From contig NZ_MVHJ01000002.1 in NCBI RefSeq assembly GCF_002086115.1, positions 124,001 to 188,000 on the forward strand: a DNA stretch of 64,000 bases, read 5' to 3'. The notes beneath the pieces were generated by a model. It ran no database searches, was not told the origin of the DNA, and saw only the letters and a program-made list of their open reading frames with translations. The stretch comes from Mycolicibacterium bacteremicum (GTDB taxonomy: Bacteria; Actinomycetota; Actinomycetes; Mycobacteriales; Mycobacteriaceae). The position numbers were made by a program, and so were the translations under genes. Below, in pieces: positions 9,501-18,154 of this stretch; position 1 is the stretch's first letter; the number at the start of each line of letters is the position of its first letter.

Positions 9501-9795
9501 GGGCCCGCTGATCATCGGCGATCAGGTGGCGCAGCAGGTCGGTGGTCGCGCGGGCCGGGTCGTCGAAGGCCGCGAGGGCCTCGACGATCTGCCCACGCAC
9601 CCGCTCGCGCAGTTCCTGGCTGGCGGCCCGGCCGAAGGTGATCAGCAGCATCTGGTCCAGGCCCTCGCGGTCCTCGGCCACCATCCTGGTGACCAGACCG
9701 GCCAGGGCGAATGTCTTTCCGGTCCCCGCGCTGGCCTCCAGCACCGTGGTGCTGCCCGGCGCCGGGAGCGGGCCGGTCAGATCGAAGGTTCTCAC
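6556..9795 (-). CDS. recB: Exodeoxyribonuclease V beta subunit RecB
   Basis: GTG 9795 overlaps the recC stop (GTGA), which fixes the start; the longer open frame to 10503 runs through recC in another frame. The 1079-residue protein has an N-terminal UvrD-like helicase with Walker A EASAGTGKT at residues 20-28, Walker B/motif II DEFQDTDP, motif III region LILIGDPKQAIYGFRGGD, and motif VI region LTYVAMTRA. The C-terminal nuclease domain shows YLVVDYKTN, the D/K pair of the RecB-family nuclease. RecB supplies the 3'-5' motor and the only nuclease of RecBCD. It overlaps recD by 4 bases. Confidence 0.95.
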   Translation of the reverse strand: MRTFDLTGPLPAPGSTTVLEASAGTGKTFALAGLVTRMVAEDREGLDQMLLITFGRAASQELRERVRGQIVEALAAFDDPARATTDLLRHLIADDQRARQLRLRDALAGFDAATIATTHQFCSIVLKSLGVAGDSDSGLTLVENLDDLVSEIVDDQYLARFGHDGDNPALSYRQAQQLAKQVVRNPAAELRPIDPEPDSDTAVALSFARDVLAELEIRKRRNGILGYDDLLTRLAAALDDPDSAARVRMPQRWPVVMVDEFQDTDPVQWQVLERAFAGQSTLILIGDPKQAIYGFRGGDIDTYLRAAQTAGDKQTLGTNWRSDADLVDRLHVVLGGAQLGGPDIVVHDIEAHHRGSRLAGAPRNDPFRLRVVSRSGSGTRTISMDKLRTHIGDDLAADIGALLASGATFDGRRLEARDIAVIVETHRDARACDAALARAGIPAVYTGDSNVFASRAAHDWLCLLEAFDQPHRSGLVRAAAATLFFRETAETLAAGGDALTDRIAEELRTWAAHARERGVAAVFEAAQLAGMGRQVLSWQGGERLMTDLAHVTQLLQDTAHREGYGLPALRDWLRTQTGEDGGSAERNRRLDSDAAAVQIMTVWVSKGLQYPVVYLPFAFNRYAPEPNPVLYHDGDTRCLHVGAAGPAVLRAGKEEAAANDSRLTYVAMTRACAQVVAWWAPSWDERNGGLSRLMRGRRPGEAEVPAVCSPDRLSDADARARLQEWADAGGPVLEDSVIESVPATAIEPMPGDLAVRRFHRSIDLSWRRTSYSGLLRAAEEAPVSSEPEIVELDDEVADIPLVAPASGADVPSPMADLPTGAAFGSLVHAVLETADPLATDLAAELAVHIERHAAQWPVTVATDELAAALVPMHDTDLGPLTPGVTLRRVGLPDRLRELDFEIPLAGGDGTVGGFARLTDLAALLAEHLPAADPMRRYIDRLASGALGSQPLHGYLSGSIDAVLRIDGRYLVVDYKTNWLGVGDGGLTAADYGPERLAEAMLHSDYPLQALLYSVVLHRYLSWRLPGYEPEAHLGGVQYLFVRGMCGPDTPVTDGNPAGVFSWQPPPALVVALADRLGGV

Positions 9796-12700
9796 GACGC
9801 GGACTCCTCGGCTTCCAACAGCGGCAGCCACAGGCGCTGGGCGTACCCATCGAGGCCCGCCAGGTCGTCCAGGGACGCGTCGCGACCCCAGACCCGCTCG
9901 ATGGCCGGATCGTCGGATTCGTTGCGCCACCGGTACGACGCCGGTTGCCGGGGGTCCTCGCCGGCCTGGCGGGCGGCCGCCCACGCGTAGGAGGTCTTGA
10001 TGGGCAACGGCAGCGGGCGGCGCCGCCCCTCGTCGTACATCGCCACCAGATCTCGCAGCAGGGCGGGCGCGTCGGGCGGGCCGCCCAGACCCAGGACACG
10101 GGGGTCTGTGCCGCGCGGCGGACGACCGATGCACACCGCCGACCAGTGTGAACCGTGGGCTGCGGTCAAGGCCAGCAACGGAACCCACGAGGCCAGCAGG
10201 TGTTGACCGCCGAGCTTGGAATAGGTGACGGCCACCAGACGGTCGCCGAACACCGAGGACACCGTGCCGGTGAGGCGACGCCCGGCGCCCAGGTCGATAT
10301 CCACGTCGAACGCCCGGCCGTCGACGCCGCGGTAGCGCAGGGCCGCGGCGGCCAGGAGTGCCGCCTGATCGCGTAGGTCGACAGCCCGCCGCCAGCCCAG
10401 TTTGCCCGGCGGCAGTGTGCCGCGGCGCCATTCGGCCTGCTGGGCGTCCTGTGGGGATATACCCCGCAGGATGTCGGCGAGCATCCGGTCGCCGACGGTC
10501 CACTCCTGGAGGGCGTCGATCTCGACGGGCATCACGTCCGAGACGCCGTCGACGTCCCAGGGCAGGGTGAAGTCCAGGGCGCGGAAGAAGCCCTTCACCG
10601 GGTTCTTGAAGAAGGCGATCAGGTCGGCCAGTGAGACGTCCGCCGGTGGTGGGTCTGGCAGCGGGCCGGTGACGAAGTCCGGTTGCGCGGCGCGCCTGCC
10701 CGCCATCGCCTTGGCGGTGTCGAGCACGGTGCGGTCGAAGGTGAACGGCTGGGCCGGGATGAGCCGTCCCGGCTCGACGTTCTGGATGTCGAAGGGCTGC
10801 AACGGATGACGGGTCACCAGGTCGCCGGCCAGTTCGGCGGCGGTGGCGCGCAACGTGTCCAGCAGTTCGGCGATGGGCACGGCCGGCGGGCGGGCCTGGC
10901 CGGTGTACTCGTTGGCGCCGGTGTAGGTGATGACCAGCGTCTCGGTGGCGGCGCCGATCGCGTCGAGCAGCAACTGGCGGTCCTCGGAACGGATGTCGCG
11001 CTCCCCGGTGTGCGGGTCGCGGGCCAGGATGTCGTCACCGTCGACGACGCCCTGCCGCGGGAAGACCCCGTCGTCCAGGCCTACCAGGCAGACCACCCGG
11101 TGCGGTACCGACCGCATCGGCACCATGGTGCATACCGTGAGGGTGCCCGTGCGGAAGTTGGCGCGGGTGGGCCGGCCGGCGAGGTGGCGCTCCAACAGGG
11201 CTCGGATATCGCTGAGCCGCAGTGATGTTTCACCGCCGGTGTCGGCGAGGATGTCGGCGAATTCGCGGCGTACCTGGGCGGCCGGCCAGTCCTGTTCGTC
11301 GAAGGCCAGCGCGTCGATGGCGTCGGTGAGGCCGGCCAGCCAGTCGGCCAGCGGTCGGGTGCCGCTCATGGCGCGTACCGCGTCGGCGAGTCGGTCGACG
11401 AACTCGGCGAACCGGCCCGCGAGTTCGACGCGATTGCTGCTGACATCGTCGAGGGGGAGCGTGGTGCCGAGCCAGGCGTGCGAATCGTCGGACATCGCCA
11501 CCCCGGCCAGGATGCGGTCCATGCCGAACCGCCAGGTGTTGTGCAGGAATCCGAGTCCGTAGGGGGCGCGGTGGTCCTGGTCGAAACCCCAGCGGATGTT
11601 GGCTTCCCGTACCCAGGCGGTGATGGCGTCCAGGTCGTCGTCGGTGAAGGAGAACCTGGCCCGTACCGGGGCGGCGCCGGCCAGGTTGAGCACCTCGCTG
11701 GCGCCGGCGCGTCCGCCGGCCAGGGTGAGCAGTTGTCCGGCCACCGCGAGCAGCGGGTTGGTCTGGACGAGTGCGCGATCGGCCAGGCGGACGCGCAGGC
11801 GATGGGCCGGGTGGGCGTTGTGCACGACGTCGCCGAGCCCGAAGCCTGCGGTGATCAGCGGGGCGTAGGTCTCGATGTCGGGGCACATGACCAGGATGTC
11901 GCGCGGCTCGAGGGTCCGGTCGTCGGCGAGCAGGCCGAGCAGGATCTCGCGCAGCACGTCGATCTGGCGGGCCGGGCCGTGGCAGGCGTGCACCTGGACG
12001 GACCGGTCGGTGGGTAGCTGACGACGGCCGGCGGGGCGCAGTGTGTCGGCGGCGATGTCGGATTGCAGCCAGCCGAGCATCGTGTCGGGATATTCTGCGG
12101 CGCAGAGGTATTCATCGGTATCGGCGGCGGGCAGTGAGCGTTGCAGTTCGCGCAGGTCGCGGCCGAGGGTGGCCAGCAGCGGGTGGCCGACGTCGCGATG
12201 GGTGGTGTCGTCGCGGCGCGGCAGGACGCCCCGGTGCTGCTGCAGTTTCTGCCATAGCGGATCGCTGGGGTGGGGCAACCACAGATGGAGGTCGTGATGG
12301 CCGGCGACGGCCTGCAGCAACTCGATCTCGGTGGCCGGGATGCGGGTGTGGCCGAACAGCGAGAGCCGCGGCGGCAGGTCACTCGGCGAATCACGTAGTT
12401 GTGCAAGTGCTTTGGCATGCCGGATATGCGGTGGCTCGGCGGCGATTTGTTGGGTGAGCTTCTCCCAGAGCGGGCGCTGCCAGGCCAGGTCATCGGGGAG
12501 GCCGTCCCAATCGGTGAGCAGCTGTGGGCGCTGGCGTGCGTACGAGGCGAACAGGCCGGCGAGCCGGCGGGTGACGGCGTAGCGGCGGCCCTGGCGGAGT
12601 TCGCGTTCCTCGCCGATGGCGAAGTGGCCCAGATGGTTGGCCAACGTCGCGCACCAGGGCTCGTCGAGGCTCTCGTCGATGACGGCCAGTAGTGGCCAGA

Positions 12701-12959
12701 CCATGGCGTCGGCGGCCCAGGGGTTGTCGGTGTCGGTGCCGGTGAGTTCGGCGATCAGCGAGCGCGGGTTGCGGAACTCGACGCCGGCGCAGACGCCGAG
12801 CCGGTTGGCCAGGCGCTGGCTCAGCCAGCGTTCGATGCCCTTGGCGGGCACCAGCACCAGCTCGGTGGCGAACGGGTCGGGGAGCGGTTGGGCCAGCAGT
12901 GCTGCCAGGCCGTCGGCGAGCACGTCGGTGCGCTCCGCGCGGTGCAGGTGCAAAGCCAT
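9792..12959 (-). CDS. recC: Exodeoxyribonuclease V gamma subunit RecC
   Basis: ATG 12959 (MALHLHRAERTDVLADGLA) opens a 1055-residue protein with a typical RecC beginning; frame upstream of it is not supported. RecC keeps the helicase fold without working motifs and recognises Chi-like sites while channelling DNA to RecB and RecD. Visible marks are VLVPAKGIERWLSQRLA near the N-terminus, LSLFGHTRIP, and VCLVGLDDGVFPRQ in the middle. First gene of the recCBD operon, divergent from the secreted protein at 13093 with a 133-base gap that should hold both promoters. Confidence 0.95.
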   Translation of the reverse strand: MALHLHRAERTDVLADGLAALLAQPLPDPFATELVLVPAKGIERWLSQRLANRLGVCAGVEFRNPRSLIAELTGTDTDNPWAADAMVWPLLAVIDESLDEPWCATLANHLGHFAIGEERELRQGRRYAVTRRLAGLFASYARQRPQLLTDWDGLPDDLAWQRPLWEKLTQQIAAEPPHIRHAKALAQLRDSPSDLPPRLSLFGHTRIPATEIELLQAVAGHHDLHLWLPHPSDPLWQKLQQHRGVLPRRDDTTHRDVGHPLLATLGRDLRELQRSLPAADTDEYLCAAEYPDTMLGWLQSDIAADTLRPAGRRQLPTDRSVQVHACHGPARQIDVLREILLGLLADDRTLEPRDILVMCPDIETYAPLITAGFGLGDVVHNAHPAHRLRVRLADRALVQTNPLLAVAGQLLTLAGGRAGASEVLNLAGAAPVRARFSFTDDDLDAITAWVREANIRWGFDQDHRAPYGLGFLHNTWRFGMDRILAGVAMSDDSHAWLGTTLPLDDVSSNRVELAGRFAEFVDRLADAVRAMSGTRPLADWLAGLTDAIDALAFDEQDWPAAQVRREFADILADTGGETSLRLSDIRALLERHLAGRPTRANFRTGTLTVCTMVPMRSVPHRVVCLVGLDDGVFPRQGVVDGDDILARDPHTGERDIRSEDRQLLLDAIGAATETLVITYTGANEYTGQARPPAVPIAELLDTLRATAAELAGDLVTRHPLQPFDIQNVEPGRLIPAQPFTFDRTVLDTAKAMAGRRAAQPDFVTGPLPDPPPADVSLADLIAFFKNPVKGFFRALDFTLPWDVDGVSDVMPVEIDALQEWTVGDRMLADILRGISPQDAQQAEWRRGTLPPGKLGWRRAVDLRDQAALLAAAALRYRGVDGRAFDVDIDLGAGRRLTGTVSSVFGDRLVAVTYSKLGGQHLLASWVPLLALTAAHGSHWSAVCIGRPPRGTDPRVLGLGGPPDAPALLRDLVAMYDEGRRRPLPLPIKTSYAWAAARQAGEDPRQPASYRWRNESDDPAIERVWGRDASLDDLAGLDGYAQRLWLPLLEAEESAS

Positions 12960-13092
12960 CGCGATCAGCGTAACGGGCGGGGCAGACACGACGACATGAC
13001 AAAATGAGGGTCGGCTTTCGGCTGGCCGCGGCGGTCTACGCTGCGGGATGAGAACAGTGCGTGCCTCGGCACGATGACAGAGGGGGTTCGCC

Positions 13093-13410
13093 TTGATCAG
13101 GACACTTGCCGTGAGCGGTGCCGCGGTGTTCGCACTGTCGGTGGCGGGGGCCCCGACCGCGGCCGCGGAGCCGGCCTGGACGATGCCGGATCTGACGGGC
13201 ATGAGCCTGGCCGAGGCGCAGGCGCTGTACGACTCGACCATCAAGGACACCGGCGGGCCGTGGTTGGAGGTCATCAACGGGTACGTCGAGGGCTGGACCA
13301 TCCGGGCGCCCAAGATGTACGACGTCTGCAAGCAGCAGCCCGCCGCGGGTAAAGCGCTGGAGGCCAAGACCTGGACCGCCATCGCGGTGAACAAGCGCGG
13401 CGACTGCTAG
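13093..13410 (+). CDS. Secreted PASTA-like small protein
   Basis: TTG 13093 follows the strong purine run AGAGGGGG at a suitable distance. The 105-residue product has a signal peptide (MIRTLAVSGAAVFALSVAG, cut after AAA at about residue 25) and a mature domain of about 80 residues with MPDLTGMSLAEAQALYDS, the pattern of a PASTA-like repeat (PxxxGxxxxxA). Two cysteines (VCKQQP and the terminal GDC) may form a disulphide. It is a free-standing exported protein; PASTA domains often bind cell-wall fragments, but binding here is only an inference. No operon partner. Confidence 0.7.
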   Translation: MIRTLAVSGAAVFALSVAGAPTAAAEPAWTMPDLTGMSLAEAQALYDSTIKDTGGPWLEVINGYVEGWTIRAPKMYDVCKQQPAAGKALEAKTWTAIAVNKRGDC

Positions 13411-13425
13411 GCCGTTCGGCCTTTT
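13410..13425 (+). terminator. Short hairpin plus T-run after the secreted protein
   Basis: GGCC at 13410-13413 pairs with GGCC at 13418-13421 around a GTTC loop, followed directly by TTTT. It begins in the last base of the 13093 gene's stop codon. The stem is short, so the call is tentative. Confidence 0.35.
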
Positions 13426-13441
13426 CGGGCCGCGAGGCGGC

Positions 13442-14155
13442 TCAGCCCAGGGACATCTTGAACTCGGCGGCCAGCCCGTCGATCCCTGCCTGGATCGCGG
13501 CAATGGCTGCCCCGCGCGCCTTCGCTTTGCTCGCCACATGCGCCTTCAGGTGCAGCGTCGCGGCGTACTCCGCGGCCACCTCCTGCGCACGTGTCAGCAC
13601 GGCTTCGCGCTCGACGATCTCGTCCAGCCAACCCGCATCGATCGCCGCGTCACCGGCGAACACCGCCGCCACCGACACCGCCCGCGAGAAGGCCGGCGGC
13701 GTCAGACGCATCCGCATGATCTCCAGCGCGGCCACCGGCAGCGTCATCCCGATCGCCACCTCGTTGGCCTGGCAGCGGCTCTTCGCCGAGCCCACTCGAT
13801 GGTCGCCGCTCAACAACAGGAACGATCCCATCGCGATGGCCGGCCCCGTCGCCGCGATCACCACCGGCGCGGGGAAGCGCAGCAGCCGGATGGCGAGCTC
13901 GAATCCGCCACTGAGCATGCCGTGGCCGGCCTCTTCGTCTCCGGACGCGAACACGCTGAGATCGAATCCGCCACTGAGCACCCGCTCGTTGCCGGCCAGC
14001 ACCACTGCCTTCACGGTGCCCGCGGCGATATCGGTCTCGGCCTGATCCAATGCGGCACCGATGGCCGACTGCATTGCCGGGGACAGTGCGTTGACCTTGC
14101 CGTCGTCGAGCGTGACGGTCGCGACGGCTTCGTGGACGGCATAGGTGGCGGTCAT
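13442..14155 (-). CDS. Crotonase-fold enoyl-CoA hydratase/isomerase-like protein
   Basis: ATG 14155 (MTATYAVHEAVATVTLDDGKVNAL) gives 237 residues. The LDDGKVNALSPAM start and the oxyanion segment ERVLSGGFDLS are crotonase hallmarks. The usual 'GGGCEL' stretch reads AMGSFLLLSGDHRVG, so one of the two catalytic glutamates of hydratases is missing; the second is present in ANEVAIG. That argues for an isomerase, a thioesterase-like or another crotonase reaction rather than classical hydration. Position next to recC matches echA3 (Rv0632c) of M. tuberculosis. Eleven bases separate it from the upstream gene on the same strand, so they are probably co-transcribed. Confidence 0.8.
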   Translation of the reverse strand: MTATYAVHEAVATVTLDDGKVNALSPAMQSAIGAALDQAETDIAAGTVKAVVLAGNERVLSGGFDLSVFASGDEEAGHGMLSGGFELAIRLLRFPAPVVIAATGPAIAMGSFLLLSGDHRVGSAKSRCQANEVAIGMTLPVAALEIMRMRLTPPAFSRAVSVAAVFAGDAAIDAGWLDEIVEREAVLTRAQEVAAEYAATLHLKAHVASKAKARGAAIAAIQAGIDGLAAEFKMSLG

Positions 14156-14166
14156 AGGCCGGGATG

Positions 14167-15003
14167 TTACGGAGCGGGTTGCCGAATTCCGATGGCGGGG
14201 CTGGAGTGGTGCCGCCCGGTCGGGGCCGGCTCGGCGGCCTGCTCGCGTCCCAACCACGGGAAGTCGAGTTGGGTCGTCTCGTCGGTCTGCCGCGTGCGCC
14301 AGCGGTCCTGGGTCTCACGGACCGCCTGGTTCATCCGGTCGATCTCGGCGCGGAACACCTCGGGCCGGGTTTCCTTGGACGCGTAGTGGAAGTAGGTGAG
14401 CACGCTGCGCAGCAACTCCAGCTTCTGTTTCTCCCGCTTGGCCAGGTCATGCGTCGTCATCAGCTCCAGCCGCTGCACGGGCTGCAGCGTCGCCCAGTCG
14501 AGCACCACCGGCGACTCGAACTGTTGCTTGCCGCCCCGGTACCGCACCGTCCCGACGAAGCGGGAACCAATCTGATCGCCGAACTCCTCCCGGCTGATCG
14601 CCGAGTCCCACACCGTTCGCCATTCCTGCCCCGGCGCGAGTTGTGTCAGTTCGCTGGGCAGCGGCAGCTCGGCAATCTCCGGCAGGCCGTCGGGGTAGCG
14701 GTCCTCATACCGCCCGACCGTCAGCGGTGTCGTGAACTCCAGTGCGACATCGTGGGCGGCGGACCGCCCGAAGTTGCGCACGACCAGTTCGATCACGTGC
14801 CAATCCGCCGGATGCGGCTCGATGAAGACCGCCACGTGGGGCCGCAGCTCATCACTCTTGAGCTGGCGATTCCGCTTCAGCGCCCGGGCGGTGAACACCA
14901 GCGCCGCCAACCCGAGCGCAAGCCCGGCCCACGCCGCGATCGCCAACCACCCCGCCGACCCCAGGCCGGCCAGGTCGGCCCACCGATCCCTCAACCAATC
15001 CAC
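14167..15003 (-). CDS. Single-pass membrane protein of unknown function
   Basis: GTG 15003 has a GAGGT-type site upstream. The 278-residue protein has one N-terminal transmembrane helix (about residues 17-42), then a basic loop KRNRQLKSDELRPHVAVF and a beta-rich domain of about 100 residues (HVIELVVRNFGRSAAHDV), an arrangement often seen in bacterial membrane proteins where the domain resembles an immunoglobulin-like fold. The end is a charged, probably disordered tail. Stop is 11 bases from the echA start. I do not recognise a named family. Confidence 0.6.
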   Translation of the reverse strand: MDWLRDRWADLAGLGSAGWLAIAAWAGLALGLAALVFTARALKRNRQLKSDELRPHVAVFIEPHPADWHVIELVVRNFGRSAAHDVALEFTTPLTVGRYEDRYPDGLPEIAELPLPSELTQLAPGQEWRTVWDSAISREEFGDQIGSRFVGTVRYRGGKQQFESPVVLDWATLQPVQRLELMTTHDLAKREKQKLELLRSVLTYFHYASKETRPEVFRAEIDRMNQAVRETQDRWRTRQTDETTQLDFPWLGREQAAEPAPTGRHHSSPAIGIRQPAP

Positions 15004-15075
15004 CGCGACCTCATGTCATCAGAACGAGCAAAAGTACTTCGCTGATGATCGCACAACGCCGCGGCTGCGGCGTTG

Positions 15076-15942
15076 CTAGGACGCGGCGGCCAGCACCCGC
15101 GGCAGCGCCGGCACGGTGTGCTCGGCGCTCAGCAGCTTCTCCCCGCGGTCCAACCAGTCGACGTCGGCCCACTCGACGCGCGCCGGCAGCCGGCGCCAGT
15201 ACCGCGGGTGATTTCGCAGGTGCAATTGCACGCTGGCGTGGACGGCGGCGTCCGGCGGCAGCCGACGCATGCCGATCGTCAGCGCCGAACTCTCCCGCTC
15301 GATCTGCGTGGACGGCGACATGTCCAGTCGCAGTCCCGCGCCACCGGCACCGTCGAGCATCCAGTCCAGCGTCAGCGCGCCGGTGACGACGTCGCGGTGC
15401 GTGCCGCGGAACCAGACCTCCTCGAGGCCCTCCACGCGCTGCAACGACCGTCCACCGTCGATCGCCATGGCATGGCGACCGTGCACGACGCCGACCGGCG
15501 CCGCAGCCCCGCGGACGCGCGCACAATCCCACAGCCCGAGGAATCGCACCGGCACCGCGATGTCCTCGTGATCGGCCAGTCCGGCGGCCACCGCGGTGAC
15601 CTGGCGCCAATCCTGGGTCGAGCGCTCGGTGCGCGGCAACGCATACGTCGCCAGCATGTAGTCGCGCAGCTCGCCATCGAGCACGCCGATGGTGTTGAGC
15701 AGTCGCGTCAGCGCCTGCGCGGAGGCTGCGCCGCCGCCAGTGCCGAATACGTAGACGTCGTCGCCGGGATGCCAGTGCTCGATCAGGAATCCGTAGGCCG
15801 ACGCGACAGCGGCGCGCACGTCGCCGGTCCGGCGGCTCGTGTGATGATGCCAACCGACCTGGCCGACCGGGTCTATCCGGCGGAACAGCGCCGTCGCATT
15901 GCTCTCCCCCGAGTGGTCGAAGCACAGCACGATATTCGTCAC
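15076..15942 (-). CDS. DUF2235-like alpha/beta-hydrolase-type protein
   Basis: GTG 15942 lies 4 bases after GGGGGG and starts right at the first beta strand (VTNIVLCFDHSGESNATALF), so it is preferred over the TTG at 15963. The 288-residue protein shows the DUF2235 outline: IVLCFD at the N-terminus, GDDVYVFGTGGGAASAQALTRL where the family has a GFSRGA nucleophile elbow, VRFLGLWDCAR, and EEVWFRGTHRDVVTGA near the acidic and His positions. The elbow serine is replaced by G/A in this copy (FGTGGGAAS), so hydrolase activity is doubtful. DUF2235 includes phospholipase effectors of the Tle1 type, but no secretion genes are near. Confidence 0.6.
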   Translation of the reverse strand: MTNIVLCFDHSGESNATALFRRIDPVGQVGWHHHTSRRTGDVRAAVASAYGFLIEHWHPGDDVYVFGTGGGAASAQALTRLLNTIGVLDGELRDYMLATYALPRTERSTQDWRQVTAVAAGLADHEDIAVPVRFLGLWDCARVRGAAAPVGVVHGRHAMAIDGGRSLQRVEGLEEVWFRGTHRDVVTGALTLDWMLDGAGGAGLRLDMSPSTQIERESSALTIGMRRLPPDAAVHASVQLHLRNHPRYWRRLPARVEWADVDWLDRGEKLLSAEHTVPALPRVLAAAS

Positions 15943-16139
15943 GGCAACCCCCCGGCGGTGCAACTGAATCGAAACCTAGCGAATAATTCTGCCAATCTCA
16001 CTTGGTGCGACCAAGGCGGAATCTCGCGTAAACGGCTGCATGTTCGACTAAATCCAGCGTCCGAAGGCTACCGCGCGACTGAATCAGTTGTCTGTCCGCC
16101 GCATGGCGTACACATTCGCGCGGAGCAGGCAACTTCAGC

Positions 16140-17243
16140 TCAGCTGAGCGGAATCAGTGCCCCAGGGCTACCGAGATCGCCGAGAACCCGAATCGACTCC
16201 GGAGTACTTCCCGAGGGAACATCGAAGGCGATCGTCACGTCGACCGGCTGGCCCGGATACAGCACGGCGGAGATGCCGTTGAGGTAGAACGTCGCTTCGG
16301 TGTCGGGGCTGTAGGGCTGCCCGCCGACGGTCAGTACCTGCTGGTCGGACAGGAATGTGGCGGGGGATTGGCCGTTGTTCACCAGATTGAGCTTGACGAT
16401 GACGAACTGCCCGGCCGCCGTCTTGGTCAGGAATTCGTTGTCGATCGCCGACACCGTCGGGACGATCTCGACGCCGTTCTGGGTGATCGTGACGTCACCG
16501 TCGACCGCCGACCCGGCGGCCGGGGTGTCGCCGGGCGCGGGCGCGGCGGAATCCGTTGTGGGGTCGGCGGACTCACTGGCCACACCGGTCTCGGTGGTCA
16601 CGTCCGTACCGGTCGCCTCGGCCGCGTCCGTACCGGGATCGGCGAAGGCGAATGCCCACACGAGCACTCCGACCAACACCGCCGCCAACGCGCCGACGCC
16701 GATCAGATACTTCTTGAGCGGGCTGCCCGCGGGCGCCGGTTCCGGGCCTGCGGCGAACGATACGGGCTCGACGGGCGGCGGGGTCGACGTGGAGACGACG
16801 GCGGTCGGCTGCTCGGGTTCGGGCCACCCAGGTGCCGACGGCGCCTCAACGTCGCGCGGCAACGGCACGACGGCGGTCGGCTGCTCGGTCTGCTGTACGA
16901 CGGTGGTGGTCTGATCGGATACCGGATCGTGGGCAGGCTCGGGTTCGTCGGAGGTGTCGGTCGGCACCACGGCAGGGGTCTCCGGCTCGGCGGACACCTC
17001 CGGCTCGGCCGACGTCTCGGGCTCGCTCACCGGCGGCTCGTTCTTGCCGGCGTCCTCCCATGACGGCATCGCCATGTCGTCCTCAGGCCACGGCGGCAAC
17101 TCCGCGGGCCAGGCCGACGTCTCCTCGGTGGACTCGGGGGCGTCAGGGCGTTGAGCCGTCCAGGCCGCGCCATCCCAGTAGCGTTGACCTCCGGACCCGT
17201 CGGGATCCGGATACCAGCCGGCCGTGGTCGGCGGTGTCGTCAT
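16140..17243 (-). CDS. DUF2510 membrane protein with C-terminal DUF4352-like domain
   Basis: ATG 17243 (MTTPPTTAGWYPDPDG) begins a 367-residue protein. Residues 1-35 are a DUF2510 module (GWYPDPDGSGGQRYWDGAAWT). A long Pro/Glu/Val/Thr-rich stretch follows (about 36-185), then a transmembrane helix (LIGVGALAAVLVGVLVWAFA), then an extracytoplasmic Ser/Thr/Asp linker and a beta-sandwich C-terminus like DUF4352 (QFVIVKLNLVNNGQSPATF). Such proteins are common in actinobacteria and their role is unknown. The 197 bases upstream of the DUF2235 gene and the 100 bases around 17300 show no gene. Confidence 0.7.
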   Translation of the reverse strand: MTTPPTTAGWYPDPDGSGGQRYWDGAAWTAQRPDAPESTEETSAWPAELPPWPEDDMAMPSWEDAGKNEPPVSEPETSAEPEVSAEPETPAVVPTDTSDEPEPAHDPVSDQTTTVVQQTEQPTAVVPLPRDVEAPSAPGWPEPEQPTAVVSTSTPPPVEPVSFAAGPEPAPAGSPLKKYLIGVGALAAVLVGVLVWAFAFADPGTDAAEATGTDVTTETGVASESADPTTDSAAPAPGDTPAAGSAVDGDVTITQNGVEIVPTVSAIDNEFLTKTAAGQFVIVKLNLVNNGQSPATFLSDQQVLTVGGQPYSPDTEATFYLNGISAVLYPGQPVDVTIAFDVPSGSTPESIRVLGDLGSPGALIPLS

Positions 17244-17344
17244 GCAGGGCTTCCTCCCTAACGCGCGCCACCGGGGCGCTGTGACCTCGCACAATAGTCC
17301 AGCCAGCAAAACGTCGCGAGATTATCGCCGGCCGGGCGACTCCG

Positions 17345-18064
17345 TCAGCCGCCCATCAACATGCGCCATTGGTCGAGATTGCTGGCGCGATAGACGTAGT
17401 TGGAGCGCTTCACCTCCGAGAGCGCAGCGCTCGGTTCGGTCGAGTACCAGTGGCCCGGGAACACCGTCGGATCACCCGGCAACGTCGACAGCGATTGCAG
17501 GCTGCGGAACATGTCGTCGACGTTGCCGCCGGGGAAATCGGTGCGGCCGCAGCCCTCGAGGAACAAGGTGTCCCCGGCGACCAGGCGACCGTCGAGCAGG
17601 AAGCACTGGCTGCCCGGGGTGTGTCCGGGGGTGTGCAGCAATTCGATGTCGATTCCGCCGACGCTGACCTTGTCGCCATGCCGGTGGCTGGTGAGCTCGC
17701 TCATCGCGATGCCCGTGACGTTCGAAACCCATTCGGCCTCAAGGGCGTTGACGTGCACCGGCACGCTGACGCGGTCCAGTAGTTCGGCCACACCGGCCAG
17801 CGTGAAACCCATCATGGTCCCGCCGACGTGGTCGGGGTGGTGGTGGCTGACCAGCACCCCGGACAAGCGCATGCCGTCGGCCTCCAGGGCGTCGACGAGC
17901 TCACCGGCCGAGTAGGCCGGATCCACCAGCACAGCCTCGCCGGTCTCGCGGTCGCCGATCAGATAGGCGAAGTTGCGCATCTGCTGAGCGATCGGATCGG
18001 CCGCTGCGAAGTCGCGGCCCGACAGCAATTGGCGGAAGTACAGGCGATCGGTATCGGAAGCCAT
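17345..18064 (-). CDS. Metallo-beta-lactamase-fold hydrolase, glyoxalase II-like
   Basis: ATG 18064 opens a 239-residue MBL-fold protein with the metal motif SHHHPDHVGG (HxHxDH), GHTPGSQ and GDTLFLEGCGRTDFPGG, then a final metal His in FPGHWYS. This layout fits glyoxalase II/persulfide dioxygenase-like enzymes that cleave thioesters or oxidise persulfides at a di-iron or di-zinc site. It occupies the place of M. tuberculosis Rv0634c. The start is divergent to nsrR with a 129-base gap containing the NsrR-type palindrome. Confidence 0.85.
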   Translation of the reverse strand: MASDTDRLYFRQLLSGRDFAAADPIAQQMRNFAYLIGDRETGEAVLVDPAYSAGELVDALEADGMRLSGVLVSHHHPDHVGGTMMGFTLAGVAELLDRVSVPVHVNALEAEWVSNVTGIAMSELTSHRHGDKVSVGGIDIELLHTPGHTPGSQCFLLDGRLVAGDTLFLEGCGRTDFPGGNVDDMFRSLQSLSTLPGDPTVFPGHWYSTEPSAALSEVKRSNYVYRASNLDQWRMLMGG

Positions 18065-18154
18065 GCGCAACACCTTATGGGTAAGCGTCGTACCGCCCAT
18101 AACCGCAGGTCCAAAAACCGCACGTCAACGTGTATTTAAGGCCACTGGCGCGAT

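Noticed and set aside
6745..9990. 1081-codon open frame on the plus strand opposite recB
   Set aside because: It is the antisense of recB in a GC-rich genome; the translation is Gly/Arg/His-rich, without domains, and recB is certain.
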